The notes below the pieces were generated by a model. It made no database searches. It saw nothing but the letters and a program-made list of their open reading frames with translations, and had not been told where the DNA came from. Both the position numbers and the translations under genes were made by a program. Below are positions 49,735 through 58,316 of a stretch of 64,000 bases of DNA, piece by piece (the first letter of the stretch is position 1; each line of letters opens with the position of its first letter). This stretch comes from HGM13006 sp963650135 (GTDB taxonomy: Bacteria > Bacillota > Clostridia > Oscillospirales > Oscillospiraceae): assembly GCA_963650135.1 (NCBI GenBank), contig CAVJLG010000021.1, forward strand, positions 12,222 to 76,221, in the 5' to 3' direction.

Positions 49735-50793
49735 ATGAAACTGTTCAAAAAACTCGCAGCAGCGCTGTTGGCGCTGACCATGGCAGCTTCTCTGGCTGCC
49801 TGCGGTTCTTCCAGCGGTTCCACCGCCGAGGCTGCTAAATCCGACGCACCCGCCGCCGCTGCCAGCGAAGCAGGTTCCGCGCCTGCCGCTGCTGCCGGTG
49901 ATGTTGACGTCAACGCTGCCATGAGCGGCAAGACCATCGGCTATGTTACCATCAACGGCGCTGCTCCCTGGGGCGGCCTGATTGGCACCAAGCTCGACGA
50001 GTTCGTAAAGGCTGCCGGCGGCACCTGCAAGATCCTCGATGCACAGACCGACACCGCAAAAATCGCTGAGTATTGCCAGCAGATGATCGACGCAAACGTT
50101 GACGCGCTGGTCATCTTCGGCGGCGACCCCTCCGCAAACTCCGACATCGCAAAGACCGCTGACGAGGCCGGCATCCCCGTATTCATGGCTGCTCTGGACG
50201 TTTCCGAGAACGGCAGACAGTATGTAAAGGCTTGCGTTGGTCCTGACCAGAAGGAAATGTGCAAGAAAATTGGCGAGTACATTATTGAGCAGAACGGCGA
50301 TGAGCAGTACAGAGTGGTCCAGATTTCCGGCGTTCCTTTCCTGGACGACTACATCCAGCGTGAAGCAGGCTTTGCCGAGGCCATGCAGGGCACCAAATAC
50401 GAGCTGCTGGAGCCCGACTATGCTTACTCCAGCCGTTCCGATGCCAAGACCTTTATGGAGAACCACCTTCAGGCCGAGGGCGTTAATCTGGACATCGTTA
50501 TGGGCTATGACGACGACCTGACCATGGGCGCCGTTGCCGCCATTGACGAAGCTGGATTCACCGGCAAGATCAAGGTTTATTCCATCACCGGTCAGAACGA
50601 TGCCATTCAGGCCGTTGCCGACGGCAAGATGGAGCTCACCGTTATGAACCGCGCCGACGCCATCTCCCAGGAAATCGTCAACGCTATGGCCGAAGTCTTC
50701 ACCAACGGCACCACCGAATACTATCACTACACTGACCTTACCTACATCACCAAGGACAATGTAAACGACTACATCGGCAAGGGCGAATTCTAA
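49735..50793 (+). CDS. Sugar-binding lipoprotein of the ABC importer
   Basis: A 352-residue lipoprotein with signal MKLFKKLAAALLALTMAASL and lipobox LAAC (C23), an Ala/Ser/Glu linker to about residue 60, and a periplasmic-binding-protein type I fold of the RbsB family. GKTIGYVTINGAAPWGGLIG opens the first lobe, and VDALVIFGGDPSANSD and DIVMGYDDDLTMGAVAAID are characteristic. It captures the sugar outside the cell for the two permeases upstream. It is the last gene of the operon, 80 bp after permease 2. Binding residues do not let me name the sugar. Confidence 0.9.
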   Translation: MKLFKKLAAALLALTMAASLAACGSSSGSTAEAAKSDAPAAAASEAGSAPAAAAGDVDVNAAMSGKTIGYVTINGAAPWGGLIGTKLDEFVKAAGGTCKILDAQTDTAKIAEYCQQMIDANVDALVIFGGDPSANSDIAKTADEAGIPVFMAALDVSENGRQYVKACVGPDQKEMCKKIGEYIIEQNGDEQYRVVQISGVPFLDDYIQREAGFAEAMQGTKYELLEPDYAYSSRSDAKTFMENHLQAEGVNLDIVMGYDDDLTMGAVAAIDEAGFTGKIKVYSITGQNDAIQAVADGKMELTVMNRADAISQEIVNAMAEVFTNGTTEYYHYTDLTYITKDNVNDYIGKGEF

Positions 50794-50806
50794 TCTTCAC
50801 TCTGAG

Positions 50807-50836
50807 CGGGCACCTCAAACGGGGTGCCCGTTTTTG
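50807..50836 (+). terminator. Terminator of the sugar ABC operon
   Basis: An 8-bp CGGGCACC / GGTGCCCG stem (50807-50814 with 50823-50830), followed by TTTTTG. Confidence 0.9.
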
Positions 50837-50895
50837 TATTTTCCAACACATTTTTGACCTTTTCGTTCTTTTTCTTTCTGTCACTAAAGTATTAC

Positions 50896-50964
50896 TTGAC
50901 ATTTGCAATAATTGGGCCTAGAATACAGTTAGCTAGCGAACGGGCTGAGAGTCCTGCCGTTCGC
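50896..50964 (+). promoter_or_regulatory. Promoter and 5' hairpin before the amino-acid-type ABC operon
   Basis: TTGACA (50896-50901), a 17-bp spacer and TAGAAT (50919-50924). The transcript would start near 50931 and open with a perfect 8-bp hairpin, GCGAACGG...CCGTTCGC (50936-50964), whose 13-nt loop contains CTGAGAG. It may stabilise the mRNA or bind a regulator; it is too small for a known riboswitch class. Confidence 0.65.
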
Positions 50965-50995
50965 CATACCGAAACGAAAGAAAAGAGGAACTACT

Positions 50996-52054
50996 ATGAA
51001 AACGAAACTCTGGAAGCGTCTCGCTGCCGCCACTCTGGCAGTGATGATGTTCGCCTCTCTGACAGCCTGCGGCGACAGCAGCTCCAGCCAGGCAGCCGCA
51101 TCTTCCACTGCTGCAACTGAGGCACCGAAAACCGAAGAGACTACTACCGCTGCACCCGCTTCCGCTCCCCAGCAGGAGCAGGCGTCCGTTGCAGAAACCC
51201 CCGACTCCACCGCAGATGCGCCCGCCGCTGCTGAGGATCTGAAAACCAAGTGGGCTTCCCTCAACGGCAAGACCCTGCGCGTCGGCACCACCGGCGTACA
51301 GAAGGGCTGGAGCCAGGATGATGGCAACGGCGGCCTGGAGGGCATGGACATCGATGTAATGAACTACATCTGCGACTACTATGGCATGAGCATCGAATGG
51401 ACCACCAGCGACTCCTCCGGCCTGTGGGGCATGCTCCAGAACGATCAGCTGGACACCATCGCCGCACTGACCACCGTAAATGAGGATCGTCTGGATCTCT
51501 ATTGGTTCACCAACACCTACGCTTGGGAGTCCTACTGCATCGTATCCCGGAACGAGGATGGCATCCCCGAGGACGGCGATCTTGATTTCTGGGACGGCAA
51601 GACCATCGCAACGCCCGCAACCGGCAACCCCGCTCTGATCCTGGAGGACATCATCGCCCAGGAGGCTGAAAAGGGCATCACCATCAACTCCCTGCTGCTG
51701 GATTCCTCTCCGCTGCTGGTTCCCGCTGTTGCCCAGAAGCAGGCAGACGGCGCACTGATGTGCACCTCCACCTGTGCTTATATTCTGGCAGAGTCCGGCT
51801 ACACCGACACCATGCACATTCAGAACATTCAGTGGAAGAACATGCCCATCGTTTACGGCTGGCCCCGTAAGGAAGAGAACAAGGACTACATCGAGGCCTT
51901 CAACGATCTGATTGCCCAGATGCATGAGGACGGCACCCTTTCTGAGCTGTCTCAGAAGTGGTTCGGCATGGACGTTACCGAGGTTCCCGAGGGCGAGGTC
52001 AACTACGTCACCACCACCGGTGACAACGCTTGGCAGAGCTACGAGGCTGAATAA
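50996..52054 (+). CDS. Amino-acid-type ABC transporter substrate-binding lipoprotein
   Basis: A 352-residue lipoprotein with signal peptide and lipobox LTAC (C25), a long Ala/Thr/Pro/Glu linker to about residue 85, then a type II solute-binding fold of family 3. LRVGTTGVQKGWSQDDGNGG, GMDIDVMNYICDYYGM and GMLQNDQLDTIAALTTVNED are the usual first-lobe motifs for polar amino acids. The start has an AGAGGA site. A hairpin terminator follows before the permease gene, so the binding protein is probably made in excess. The ligand is unknown; cystine, glutamine and others are possible. Confidence 0.88.
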   Translation: MKTKLWKRLAAATLAVMMFASLTACGDSSSSQAAASSTAATEAPKTEETTTAAPASAPQQEQASVAETPDSTADAPAAAEDLKTKWASLNGKTLRVGTTGVQKGWSQDDGNGGLEGMDIDVMNYICDYYGMSIEWTTSDSSGLWGMLQNDQLDTIAALTTVNEDRLDLYWFTNTYAWESYCIVSRNEDGIPEDGDLDFWDGKTIATPATGNPALILEDIIAQEAEKGITINSLLLDSSPLLVPAVAQKQADGALMCTSTCAYILAESGYTDTMHIQNIQWKNMPIVYGWPRKEENKDYIEAFNDLIAQMHEDGTLSELSQKWFGMDVTEVPEGEVNYVTTTGDNAWQSYEAE

Positions 52055-52073
52055 TCCATAACGGTAAATCTAA

Positions 52074-52109
52074 AAGGGCGTTTGCCGCACCATCGGCAAG
52101 CGCCTTTTT
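52074..52109 (+). terminator. Intra-operon terminator / processing hairpin
   Basis: A GGCGTTTGCCG / CGGCAAGCGCC stem (about 52077-52104), followed by TTTTT, between the binding-protein gene and its permease. Partial termination would favour the binding protein. Confidence 0.8.
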
Positions 52110-52160
52110 CCCCATCACGAAAACATTACGCCCGAATTGGGTGAAGGGAGATGCACGACT

Positions 52161-52829
52161 TTGTATCATTTTGCGCCCAGCTACTTTTTTGACGCATTTG
52201 CCCCCATTCTCTCCTGCCTGAAAACCACCATGCTGGTAACATTCGCCTCCTTCGCGCTGGCGTTTGTGCTGGCTATTGTTCTATCGGTCATCGGTATGTG
52301 CAAAAACCGCGTGGTTCAGGTGATTATGAAGATTTGGCTGAGCCTGTTCCGGGGTACGCCGTTGCTGTGCCAGCTGTTTCTGTTCTGTTACGGCATTTTC
52401 CCCTATACCCCTGGCATTCAGAATCTTACCCTCACCACCCAGGCGATTCTCTGCCTGGCCCTGAGCTATTCCGCCTTTATGGCCGAGACGATTCGCGGCG
52501 CAATTCTCTCGGTAGACAAGGGGCAGATGGAGGCATGCATCACCTGCGGCATGACCACACTCCAGGGCTATACCCATGTGGTGCTTCCCCAGGCATTTCG
52601 GCTGGCCATCCCGTCTCTGATGAATAACTTCATCGAGTGCTTTAAGGGCTCTGCTCTGTGCTCCATGGTGGGCGTTGTGGATATGATGCTTCGGGCGAAG
52701 ATGCTGGCCAACAAGTCCTTCCGATTTATTGAGGTATACCTCTGCGTTCTGCTGCTCTACTGGGTTATCAACATGATCTTCGTTGCCATCCAGAAGGTCA
52801 TTGAGCAGAAGGCCAACGCCAAATATTAA
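52161..52829 (+). CDS. Amino-acid-type ABC transporter permease
   Basis: A 222-residue membrane protein of the HisM/GlnP family with about five helices. SLFRGTPLLCQLFLFCYG is the classic segment of this class, and the EAA-like loop is in EACITCGMTTLQGYTHVVLP. The start is taken as TTG 52161, downstream of GAAGGGAG; the frame is open from TTG 52137, which lies before that site. No ATG exists near the start. It precedes its ATPase by 12 bp. Only one permease gene is present, so the channel is probably a homodimer. Confidence 0.85.
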   Translation: MYHFAPSYFFDAFAPILSCLKTTMLVTFASFALAFVLAIVLSVIGMCKNRVVQVIMKIWLSLFRGTPLLCQLFLFCYGIFPYTPGIQNLTLTTQAILCLALSYSAFMAETIRGAILSVDKGQMEACITCGMTTLQGYTHVVLPQAFRLAIPSLMNNFIECFKGSALCSMVGVVDMMLRAKMLANKSFRFIEVYLCVLLLYWVINMIFVAIQKVIEQKANAKY

Positions 52830-52841
52830 GGAGGGACCGTC

Positions 52842-53582
52842 ATGATTCGCTATGAAAATGTACATAAGGTGTTTGGCACGGTAGACGTGCTCAAGGGCAT
52901 CAGCTTCGAGATTCCCACCGGCAAGGTGGTATGCATTCTCGGCCCCTCCGGCTCCGGAAAAACCACTCTGCTCCGCTGCACCAACTATCTGGAACCCCCC
53001 ACCCAGGGCGTCATCACTGTGGGCGACAAGACCATCGACGCCCTTCATCACACCAAAAAGGACATCCAGGAAATCCGGAAGCATTCCACCATGGTATTCC
53101 AGAACTACAATCTGTTCCGGAACAAGACCGCGCTGGAAAACGTCATGGCCGGGCTCACCATTGTCCAGAAGAAGGACAAGAAAGAGGCCCAGGAAATTGC
53201 CGAGCATTATTTGAATGTTGTCGGCATGAGCGAGCGGATGCAGTATTACCCCTCACAGCTCTCCGGCGGCCAGCAGCAGCGCGTTGGCATTGCCCGTGCC
53301 CTTGCCCTCCAGCCTCATGCAATCCTGTTTGACGAGCCTACCGCCGCTTTGGACCCAGAGCTGGTGGGCGAGGTGCTCTCCACCATGAAAACCGTCGCAA
53401 AAACCGGCATTACCATGGCCGTGGTCACTCATGAGATGGGCTTCGCCCGAGAGGTAGCAGACCGGGTGGTATTCATGGACGGCGGCGTTGTGGTGGAAGA
53501 GGGCAATCCCCAAGAGGTCTTTGACCACCCCCAGAACCCCAGAACCAAGCAGTTCCTCCGGGCTGTCAATCAAAAGGACTAA
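52842..53582 (+). CDS. Amino-acid-type ABC transporter ATPase
   Basis: A 246-residue GlnQ/HisP-type ATPase. Walker A is GPSGSGKTT (about residues 33-41), the signature is LSGGQQQRVGIARAL, and Walker B is AILFDEPTAALDPE, followed by THEMGFAREVADRV. Length and motifs are standard for polar amino acid importers. ATG 52842 follows AAGGAGGGA. Last gene of the SBP-permease-ATPase operon, ending 8 bp before a hairpin. Confidence 0.95.
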   Translation: MIRYENVHKVFGTVDVLKGISFEIPTGKVVCILGPSGSGKTTLLRCTNYLEPPTQGVITVGDKTIDALHHTKKDIQEIRKHSTMVFQNYNLFRNKTALENVMAGLTIVQKKDKKEAQEIAEHYLNVVGMSERMQYYPSQLSGGQQQRVGIARALALQPHAILFDEPTAALDPELVGEVLSTMKTVAKTGITMAVVTHEMGFAREVADRVVFMDGGVVVEEGNPQEVFDHPQNPRTKQFLRAVNQKD

Positions 53583-53589
53583 TTCATGC

Positions 53590-53622
53590 GCACCCTCACA
53601 GCTTGTGGGGGTGCTTTGCTTT
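53590..53622 (+). terminator. Terminator of the amino-acid-type ABC operon
   Basis: A GCACCC-T-CACA / TGTG-G-GGGTGC stem (53590-53614), followed by TTTGCTTT. Confidence 0.7.
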
Positions 53623-53731
53623 CCGGCTGCATTTCATGGCGTTCACCATCAGCAATCTGTTTTTCGCCGCAGGCTCCGGAGTGATGCCCATCCTCAACAG
53701 CATCGGCTTCGGTTCTGCCCTGCACATTCGG

Positions 53732-53776
53732 AAACCTACTCTGACCGTTCATCGGTTCCAGAGTAGGTTTTTGTCG
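53732..53776 (+). terminator. Second strong hairpin terminator
   Basis: An AACCTACTCTG / CAGAGTAGGTT stem with an inner ACCG/CGGT pair (53733-53770), followed by TTTTTG. Between the two terminators (53623-53731) I see no convincing gene. Confidence 0.75.
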
Positions 53777-53805
53777 TTTATGTGTTGATTTTGTAAAAAT
53801 TCCGC

Positions 53806-53834
53806 TGGACATGTCCGTCAAAATATACTATAAT
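53806..53834 (+). promoter_or_regulatory. Promoter of the surface-acylation gene cluster
   Basis: TGGACA (53806-53811), a 17-bp spacer and TATAAT (53829-53834). The -35 region lies in a small palindrome, GGACATGTCC (53807-53816). Confidence 0.7.
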
Positions 53835-53879
53835 TTGGACGTATTTTGTACATTCAGTGCATCATTAGGAGATGAGGAC

Positions 53880-54734
53880 ATGGCGCACAACCGATGGATT
53901 TGGTGTTTCACCGGCATATGCATTCTTCTGCTGATTATCCTGCTTGTATACCCCTTCAAGGGGCGTACCCCCGCTGCCCCGGACCAAAGCGCCGCCATTA
54001 CACAAGGCGTTGCCTATCTTCAGAGCCTGGAAAATCAGGACCCCAATACGGTAGACGAAATTCTAAAGCAACAGCGTCAGGACCAGCTCCAGGCCATGCG
54101 CGATCAGCGCCTCCAACAGCTGGAATCCGGCGAAATCTCCGTCTGGAGCCTGTTTGAAGACTATGTGCTGCTGGGCGATTCCCGGGCAGTGGGATTCTCC
54201 TATTACGGGTTCATGCCGGAAAGTCGTGTCATTGCCGAGGGCGGCGCTACCATCCTCCATTTGGAGGAGCATATTCCTGACATTGTAGCGCTGAATCCCT
54301 CAAACATCTTCTTGTGCTACGGACTCAATGACGTTTCCATTGGCATCTGGCCCACCCCCGAGGAATATTCTGCCCAATACCGGGACATTATCACGGAAAT
54401 CGAGAACCAATTGCCTGAGGCCAACATTTTTATCAGTTCCATTCTTCCGGCCCGTGACCCCGCCTTTCAGCAGTCCGCCGCATGGTACAACATCCCTGAA
54501 TACAGTCAGGCTGTCTGTGATATGTGCGATACCCTTCCCCGCTGCTATTATGTGGATAACGACGCCATTGCACAGGAATATGCCGACCTGTGGGACATCG
54601 ACGGAATCCATGTGCAAGAGGATTTTTATCCCCACTGGGCCACCAACTTCATTCTCGAAGTCTACAGCGCCTCACTAGAGGATACCGACGCTGCAACGAC
54701 CCCTGACTCATCCGCCGATGATTCGTCATTTTGA
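53880..54734 (+). CDS. Membrane-anchored SGNH-hydrolase-like protein
   Basis: A 284-residue protein with one N-terminal membrane helix (WCFTGICILLLIILLVYPF, residues 8-26), a helical stalk rich in Gln, then an SGNH fold. Motif I reads LLGDSRAVGFS (catalytic Ser in GDS), motif III is LCYGLNDVSIG (GxND), and the Asp/His motif is in DGIHVQEDFYPHW. Such domains act as acyl esterases or acyltransferases on cell-wall glycans. ATG 53880 has AGGAG. It heads a four-gene unit with DUF4358, MBOAT and DHHW genes, so a role in placing or removing O-acyl groups outside the cell is likely. Confidence 0.82.
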   Translation: MAHNRWIWCFTGICILLLIILLVYPFKGRTPAAPDQSAAITQGVAYLQSLENQDPNTVDEILKQQRQDQLQAMRDQRLQQLESGEISVWSLFEDYVLLGDSRAVGFSYYGFMPESRVIAEGGATILHLEEHIPDIVALNPSNIFLCYGLNDVSIGIWPTPEEYSAQYRDIITEIENQLPEANIFISSILPARDPAFQQSAAWYNIPEYSQAVCDMCDTLPRCYYVDNDAIAQEYADLWDIDGIHVQEDFYPHWATNFILEVYSASLEDTDAATTPDSSADDSSF

Positions 54735-54749
54735 ACTGGAGGGACCGCA

Positions 54750-55235
54750 TTGAACTCCACAAAAATCATTTTACTGGAAGTGCTCAAATGGCTGCTGGTG
54801 GCAGCGCTGGGTGTATTCCTTTTTGTGCTTTTGTCCGCCAATCGAGAAAGCAGCGCCCCATTTTCCCATGTGAAAGAGGCAGTAATTGCCGCAGCAGACC
54901 TCACCCCTATGGCTGAAGGAGACAATCAATCCCTCAAGCGCCTCTATGGACTCAGCGCCAGCGACTATGAAAACGTTCTGCTTTACTATCCCACTACCAA
55001 CATGGGCGCAGAAGAGCTTTTGCTCATCGAGCTATCGGACCTTTCGCAGCAGCAAGCCGTTACCGCCGCCATCGATGCGCGTCTGAACGCCCAGAAAAAG
55101 AGCTTCGACGGCTACGGGGTGGATCAATACGCCATGCTGGAGCAGGCCGTGGTAGAAGTGCGCGGGAACTACATTCTTCTGGTGGTCGCCAGTGATCCTG
55201 CCCCCATTCGTCAAGCCTTTCTGGGCGCGCTGTAG
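54750..55235 (+). CDS. DUF4358 family protein
   Basis: A 161-residue protein with an N-terminal membrane helix (LLEVLKWLLVAALGVFLFVL), then an extracytoplasmic domain with LSASDYENVLLYYPTTNMGA and a final VVASDPAPIRQAFLGAL, matching DUF4358. The family has no proven activity but, in my experience, keeps company with MBOAT/DHHW acylation clusters in clostridia. It starts with TTG 54750 after CTGGAGGG; no ATG is available. It lies 15 bp after the SGNH gene and 12 bp before the MBOAT gene. Confidence 0.82.
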   Translation: MNSTKIILLEVLKWLLVAALGVFLFVLLSANRESSAPFSHVKEAVIAAADLTPMAEGDNQSLKRLYGLSASDYENVLLYYPTTNMGAEELLLIELSDLSQQQAVTAAIDARLNAQKKSFDGYGVDQYAMLEQAVVEVRGNYILLVVASDPAPIRQAFLGAL

Positions 55236-55247
55236 GAGGGATACCAT

Positions 55248-56654
55248 ATGACGTTTCACTCCATATTTTTTCTGTTTTTCTTTCTTCCCGCTGCACTGAT
55301 TCTCTATTATATTGTGCCAAAGCGCTTTCGGAATCTTCCGCTGGTGCTGGTGAGCCTGGTGTTTTACGCCTGGGGGAACCCCACCTATTTGCTTCTGCTG
55401 GTATTTTCGGTGCTATTCCACTATGTCACAGGGCTACAGCTCGCTGCTTACCTGCAAACCCAGCGGCACATCGGCGCAAAGGTTGCGATGATCTCCGCCG
55501 TGGTGGTGGATCTTTTGATTCTCGGGTTCTTTAAATATTACGGCTTCCTGATTTCCACCGTCAATTCCATCACCGGACTGACTCTAACTGCGCCGAATCT
55601 GCCGCTTCCCTTAGGCATTTCATTTTTCACCTTTTCCGTGCTGTCCTATGTATTTGATGTTTATCGCGGACGCGCCCAGGCCCAGCGAAACTTTCTGGAC
55701 TTTGCCCTATATGTGACGTTTTTCGCCAAAGTATCCTCCGGCCCCATCGTTCCATACAAAGATATGGCCCCGCAGCTCCATGATCGAACCATGGCCCCCG
55801 CCAAATTCGGCGCCGGAATCAGCCTGTTCCTGGTGGGCCTGGGGAAAAAGGTTCTGATCGCTGATAACCTTGGCGTTACCTTTTCTGCAATTTCCGGACT
55901 GACCACCATGTCAGCCGGTACGGCCTGGCTGGGCATGGTACTCTACAGTTTCCAGCTGTATTTCGATTTTTCCGGCTACTCCGATATGGCCATTGGCCTT
56001 GCTAAACTCTTTGGCTTCAATTTTGCTAAGAATTTCGATTATCCCTATCTCTCCGCCAGTATTTCTGAGTTCTGGCGGCGGTGGCATATCTCCCTGGGCG
56101 CTTGGTTCCGGGATTATGTCTACATCCCCCTGGGCGGCAATCGCTGCAAAGTGCATCGGCAGCTGCTGAATTTGGCGGTTGTTTGGCTGCTCACGGGCCT
56201 TTGGCATGGTGCCGCGTGGAATTTTGTGCTCTGGGGCGTCTATCACGGCTGCTTTGTCATACTGGAAAAGTTCGCGCACAAGGACATTCTCCCCAAGATT
56301 CCCAAGGTACTGCGGGTGCTGATTACGGATTTTCTGGTCTTCTTCGGCTGGGTACTGTTCTTCTCCCCGTCCCTGAGCAGCGCCATCCACTACTATGGCC
56401 AGATGTTTGGCGCCGGTCATATGGGCCTGTTGGACGGCACATTCCAGTATTACTTCTTTGGCAGTCTGCACCTCCTGATCGTGGCATTGATCGGCTGCGG
56501 CCCTCTGGTACGGCGGATACATCAGCGGCTTTGCTACTTCAAGGGTGGGAAGCTCACCTATGTTTCCGTTGTCGGCTTTGTTCTGCTGCTGATTCTCTGC
56601 GTTGCCTATATGCTGAGCGCAACCTATTCCAGCTTTCTCTATGCGCAATTCTGA
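55248..56654 (+). CDS. MBOAT-family membrane O-acyltransferase (AlgI/DltB-like)
   Basis: A 468-residue polytopic protein with about ten to eleven helices. The MBOAT region has SEFWRRWHISLGAWFRDYVY and LGGNR. The catalytic His is in LLTGLWHGAAWNFVLWG. The N-terminal part is PKRFRNLPLVLVSLVFYAWG-like, as in AlgI. Such enzymes move acyl groups (usually acetyl) across the membrane to a partner that modifies a polysaccharide or teichoic acid. ATG 55248 has a TAGGAGGG site. The DHHW protein encoded next is its likely partner. There is no DltA/DltC nearby, so D-alanylation is unlikely. Confidence 0.93.
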   Translation: MTFHSIFFLFFFLPAALILYYIVPKRFRNLPLVLVSLVFYAWGNPTYLLLLVFSVLFHYVTGLQLAAYLQTQRHIGAKVAMISAVVVDLLILGFFKYYGFLISTVNSITGLTLTAPNLPLPLGISFFTFSVLSYVFDVYRGRAQAQRNFLDFALYVTFFAKVSSGPIVPYKDMAPQLHDRTMAPAKFGAGISLFLVGLGKKVLIADNLGVTFSAISGLTTMSAGTAWLGMVLYSFQLYFDFSGYSDMAIGLAKLFGFNFAKNFDYPYLSASISEFWRRWHISLGAWFRDYVYIPLGGNRCKVHRQLLNLAVVWLLTGLWHGAAWNFVLWGVYHGCFVILEKFAHKDILPKIPKVLRVLITDFLVFFGWVLFFSPSLSSAIHYYGQMFGAGHMGLLDGTFQYYFFGSLHLLIVALIGCGPLVRRIHQRLCYFKGGKLTYVSVVGFVLLLILCVAYMLSATYSSFLYAQF

Positions 56655-56670
56655 TGAAAGGAGCCGCTAT

Positions 56671-57981
56671 ATGGATACGAATCTCTCCCCAGATGCCATT
56701 CCCTCGTCCCCTGCTGATGCTCTTGGGCCAGAATCAGTTTCTTCTGCTGCATCTCCGGAGCTTACTGCACGCGCGGAGCGGAAACAGCGGCTTCGAAAGG
56801 CCCAGCAGCGCCGCCGACTGCACAATGTAATCCTCGCCGGAATGGTTCTGCTGATTTTGCTTCTGTTCTTTTTCATCAATCTCATCACAAAGGACAAAGA
56901 CTTTTCCGAGGCAGAGAACCGCAATTTGGCCCAAAGCCCCGCCCTTACTGCGGCGGCACTGGCCGACGGCAGCTACTTCTCCGCCCTGTCCGACTATGCC
57001 AGTGACCAGTTCTTTGGTCGGGATCGCTGGATGTCCATGAAGCTTTGGGCCGAAACCACGATGGGTAGAAAGGACGCTTCTGGCGTTTTCTTCGGGAAAA
57101 ACGATATTCTGTTTGGCACGCCGGAAACGCCGGACGAGGATGCGCTGAATAGCACCATCTCAAACCTTAATCAGTTTGCCGCCGCCCATTCTGACCTTTC
57201 CATTCGAATGATGCTGGTGCCCGACGCCGCCATGATTCTCTCCGATCAGCTGCCGGATCATGCGCCCATTCGAGATCAGCTCCAGGATATTACAGAAATC
57301 AATAACCGACTCTCCGGCTCCATTCAACATTTGGATGTCACCGGTGCCCTCACTGCCCATGCGGACGAGTACATCTATTATAAAACAGACCACCACTGGA
57401 CGTCTCTTGGGGCTTACTATGCCTTCACCGCCTGTGCCGGTCAGCTAGGTATCGCCGACCCCATGACGGATTACGACATCTACACCGTTTCCGACAGCTT
57501 TGAAGGTACCCTGTCCTCCAAATCCGGCAGCCACAAGACCAAGGATACCGTTCAAATCTACGTCCCCCAGAGCCAGATTCGCTACTATGTCACCGATTCC
57601 GACAGCACCCAGCGAACCTGCTCCATTTATCAAAGCAGTGCCCTGGAACACAAGGACAAGTACACCGTATTCCTCGGCGGCAACTATCCCAAGGTGGAAA
57701 TCAGTACCACCGCAGATAACCAGCGGGTTCTGCTGCTGTTTAAGGATTCCTATGCCAATAGCTTTGTACAGTTTTTGTGGCCCTATTACGAGAAAATCAT
57801 CATGATTGATCCCCGGTACTACTATGACAGTCTCGATCCCATTTTGACCACCGAAAACGTCACCGATGTGCTGCTGCTCTACAGCGCCGATACCTTTGTG
57901 ACGGACACTTCCCTCAGCGACGTATTGGAAGCTTCCAGTCAATCCTTGGAGCCGTCACCAGACGCCATGACTACCCCATAA
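56671..57981 (+). CDS. DHHW-family (AlgX/AlgJ-like) surface glycan acylation protein
   Basis: A 436-residue protein. Residues 1-60 are cytoplasmic and basic (RAERKQRLRKAQQRRRLHN), followed by one membrane helix (VILAGMVLLILLLFFFINLI). The outer domain is of SGNH/AlgX type: FSEAENRNLAQSP, DRWMSMKLWAETTMG, the catalytic YKTDHHWTSLGAYYAF (DHHW) and LLLFKDSYANSFVQFL with the nucleophile Ser. It would transfer acyl groups, delivered by the MBOAT protein, to a surface polymer. ATG 56671 has GAAAGGAGC; the frame open from 56641 overlaps the MBOAT gene. Confidence 0.88.
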   Translation: MDTNLSPDAIPSSPADALGPESVSSAASPELTARAERKQRLRKAQQRRRLHNVILAGMVLLILLLFFFINLITKDKDFSEAENRNLAQSPALTAAALADGSYFSALSDYASDQFFGRDRWMSMKLWAETTMGRKDASGVFFGKNDILFGTPETPDEDALNSTISNLNQFAAAHSDLSIRMMLVPDAAMILSDQLPDHAPIRDQLQDITEINNRLSGSIQHLDVTGALTAHADEYIYYKTDHHWTSLGAYYAFTACAGQLGIADPMTDYDIYTVSDSFEGTLSSKSGSHKTKDTVQIYVPQSQIRYYVTDSDSTQRTCSIYQSSALEHKDKYTVFLGGNYPKVEISTTADNQRVLLLFKDSYANSFVQFLWPYYEKIIMIDPRYYYDSLDPILTTENVTDVLLLYSADTFVTDTSLSDVLEASSQSLEPSPDAMTTP

Positions 57982-58147
57982 CAGCAAAAAGGACCGCTGT
58001 AACATACAACGGTCCAAACGGAATTCTGCTGCTCCTCAACATTTTTTGTTTTGAAATGATGAGTGAAGTCGGCCTTTCAGGGTAATTGAATCATTTTGGC
58101 GCGTTGCAAAATTGATTGCAACGCGCCCTTTGTTCATCTCATGCAAA
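57982..58147 (+). terminator. Intergenic hairpins after the DHHW gene
   Basis: Two hairpins follow the stop codon: GGACCG...CGGTCC (about 57991-58014), and a perfect 12-bp stem GGCGCGTTGCAA / TTGCAACGCGCC (58098-58109 with 58116-58127) followed by CTTTG. The second is the better terminator candidate. No gene is seen here. Confidence 0.55.
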
Positions 58148-58309
58148 AGGTAATTCCACACAAATCGGCAAGAGATTCTGGCGAGAGAATTTGCGTCAGA
58201 AAAAGGTGGAAAACCGCAGGAATACTTTGTGTATTGCAAGGTTTTCCTAACGCATTTCTGGCGGAAAGAATCCGTCAGAATCCACAGACGCATTTGCGTG
58301 GAATTGCCT
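58148..58309 (+). repeat. 162-bp hairpin-forming repeat, copy B
   Basis: The ends AGGTAATTCCACACAA and (reversed) AGGCAATTCCACGCAA form terminal inverted repeats. The full length aligns with the reverse complement of 40019-40179. The right end lies 7 bp before the complement of the upp stop codon, so, read with upp, the element follows the stop at almost the same distance and in the same orientation as copy A follows fdhA. It has no coding potential. Confidence 0.8.
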
Positions 58310-58316
58310 TAAAATT

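Noticed and set aside
50944..50951. CTGAGAG resembling part of a TPP riboswitch
   Set aside because: The rest of the TPP core (second conserved arm with the GAACCUGAUC-type segment) is absent, and the hairpin is only about 29 nt.
53603..53788. 61-residue open frame between two terminators
   Set aside because: It starts inside one terminator and spans a second, has no ribosome site, and the peptide matches nothing recognisable.
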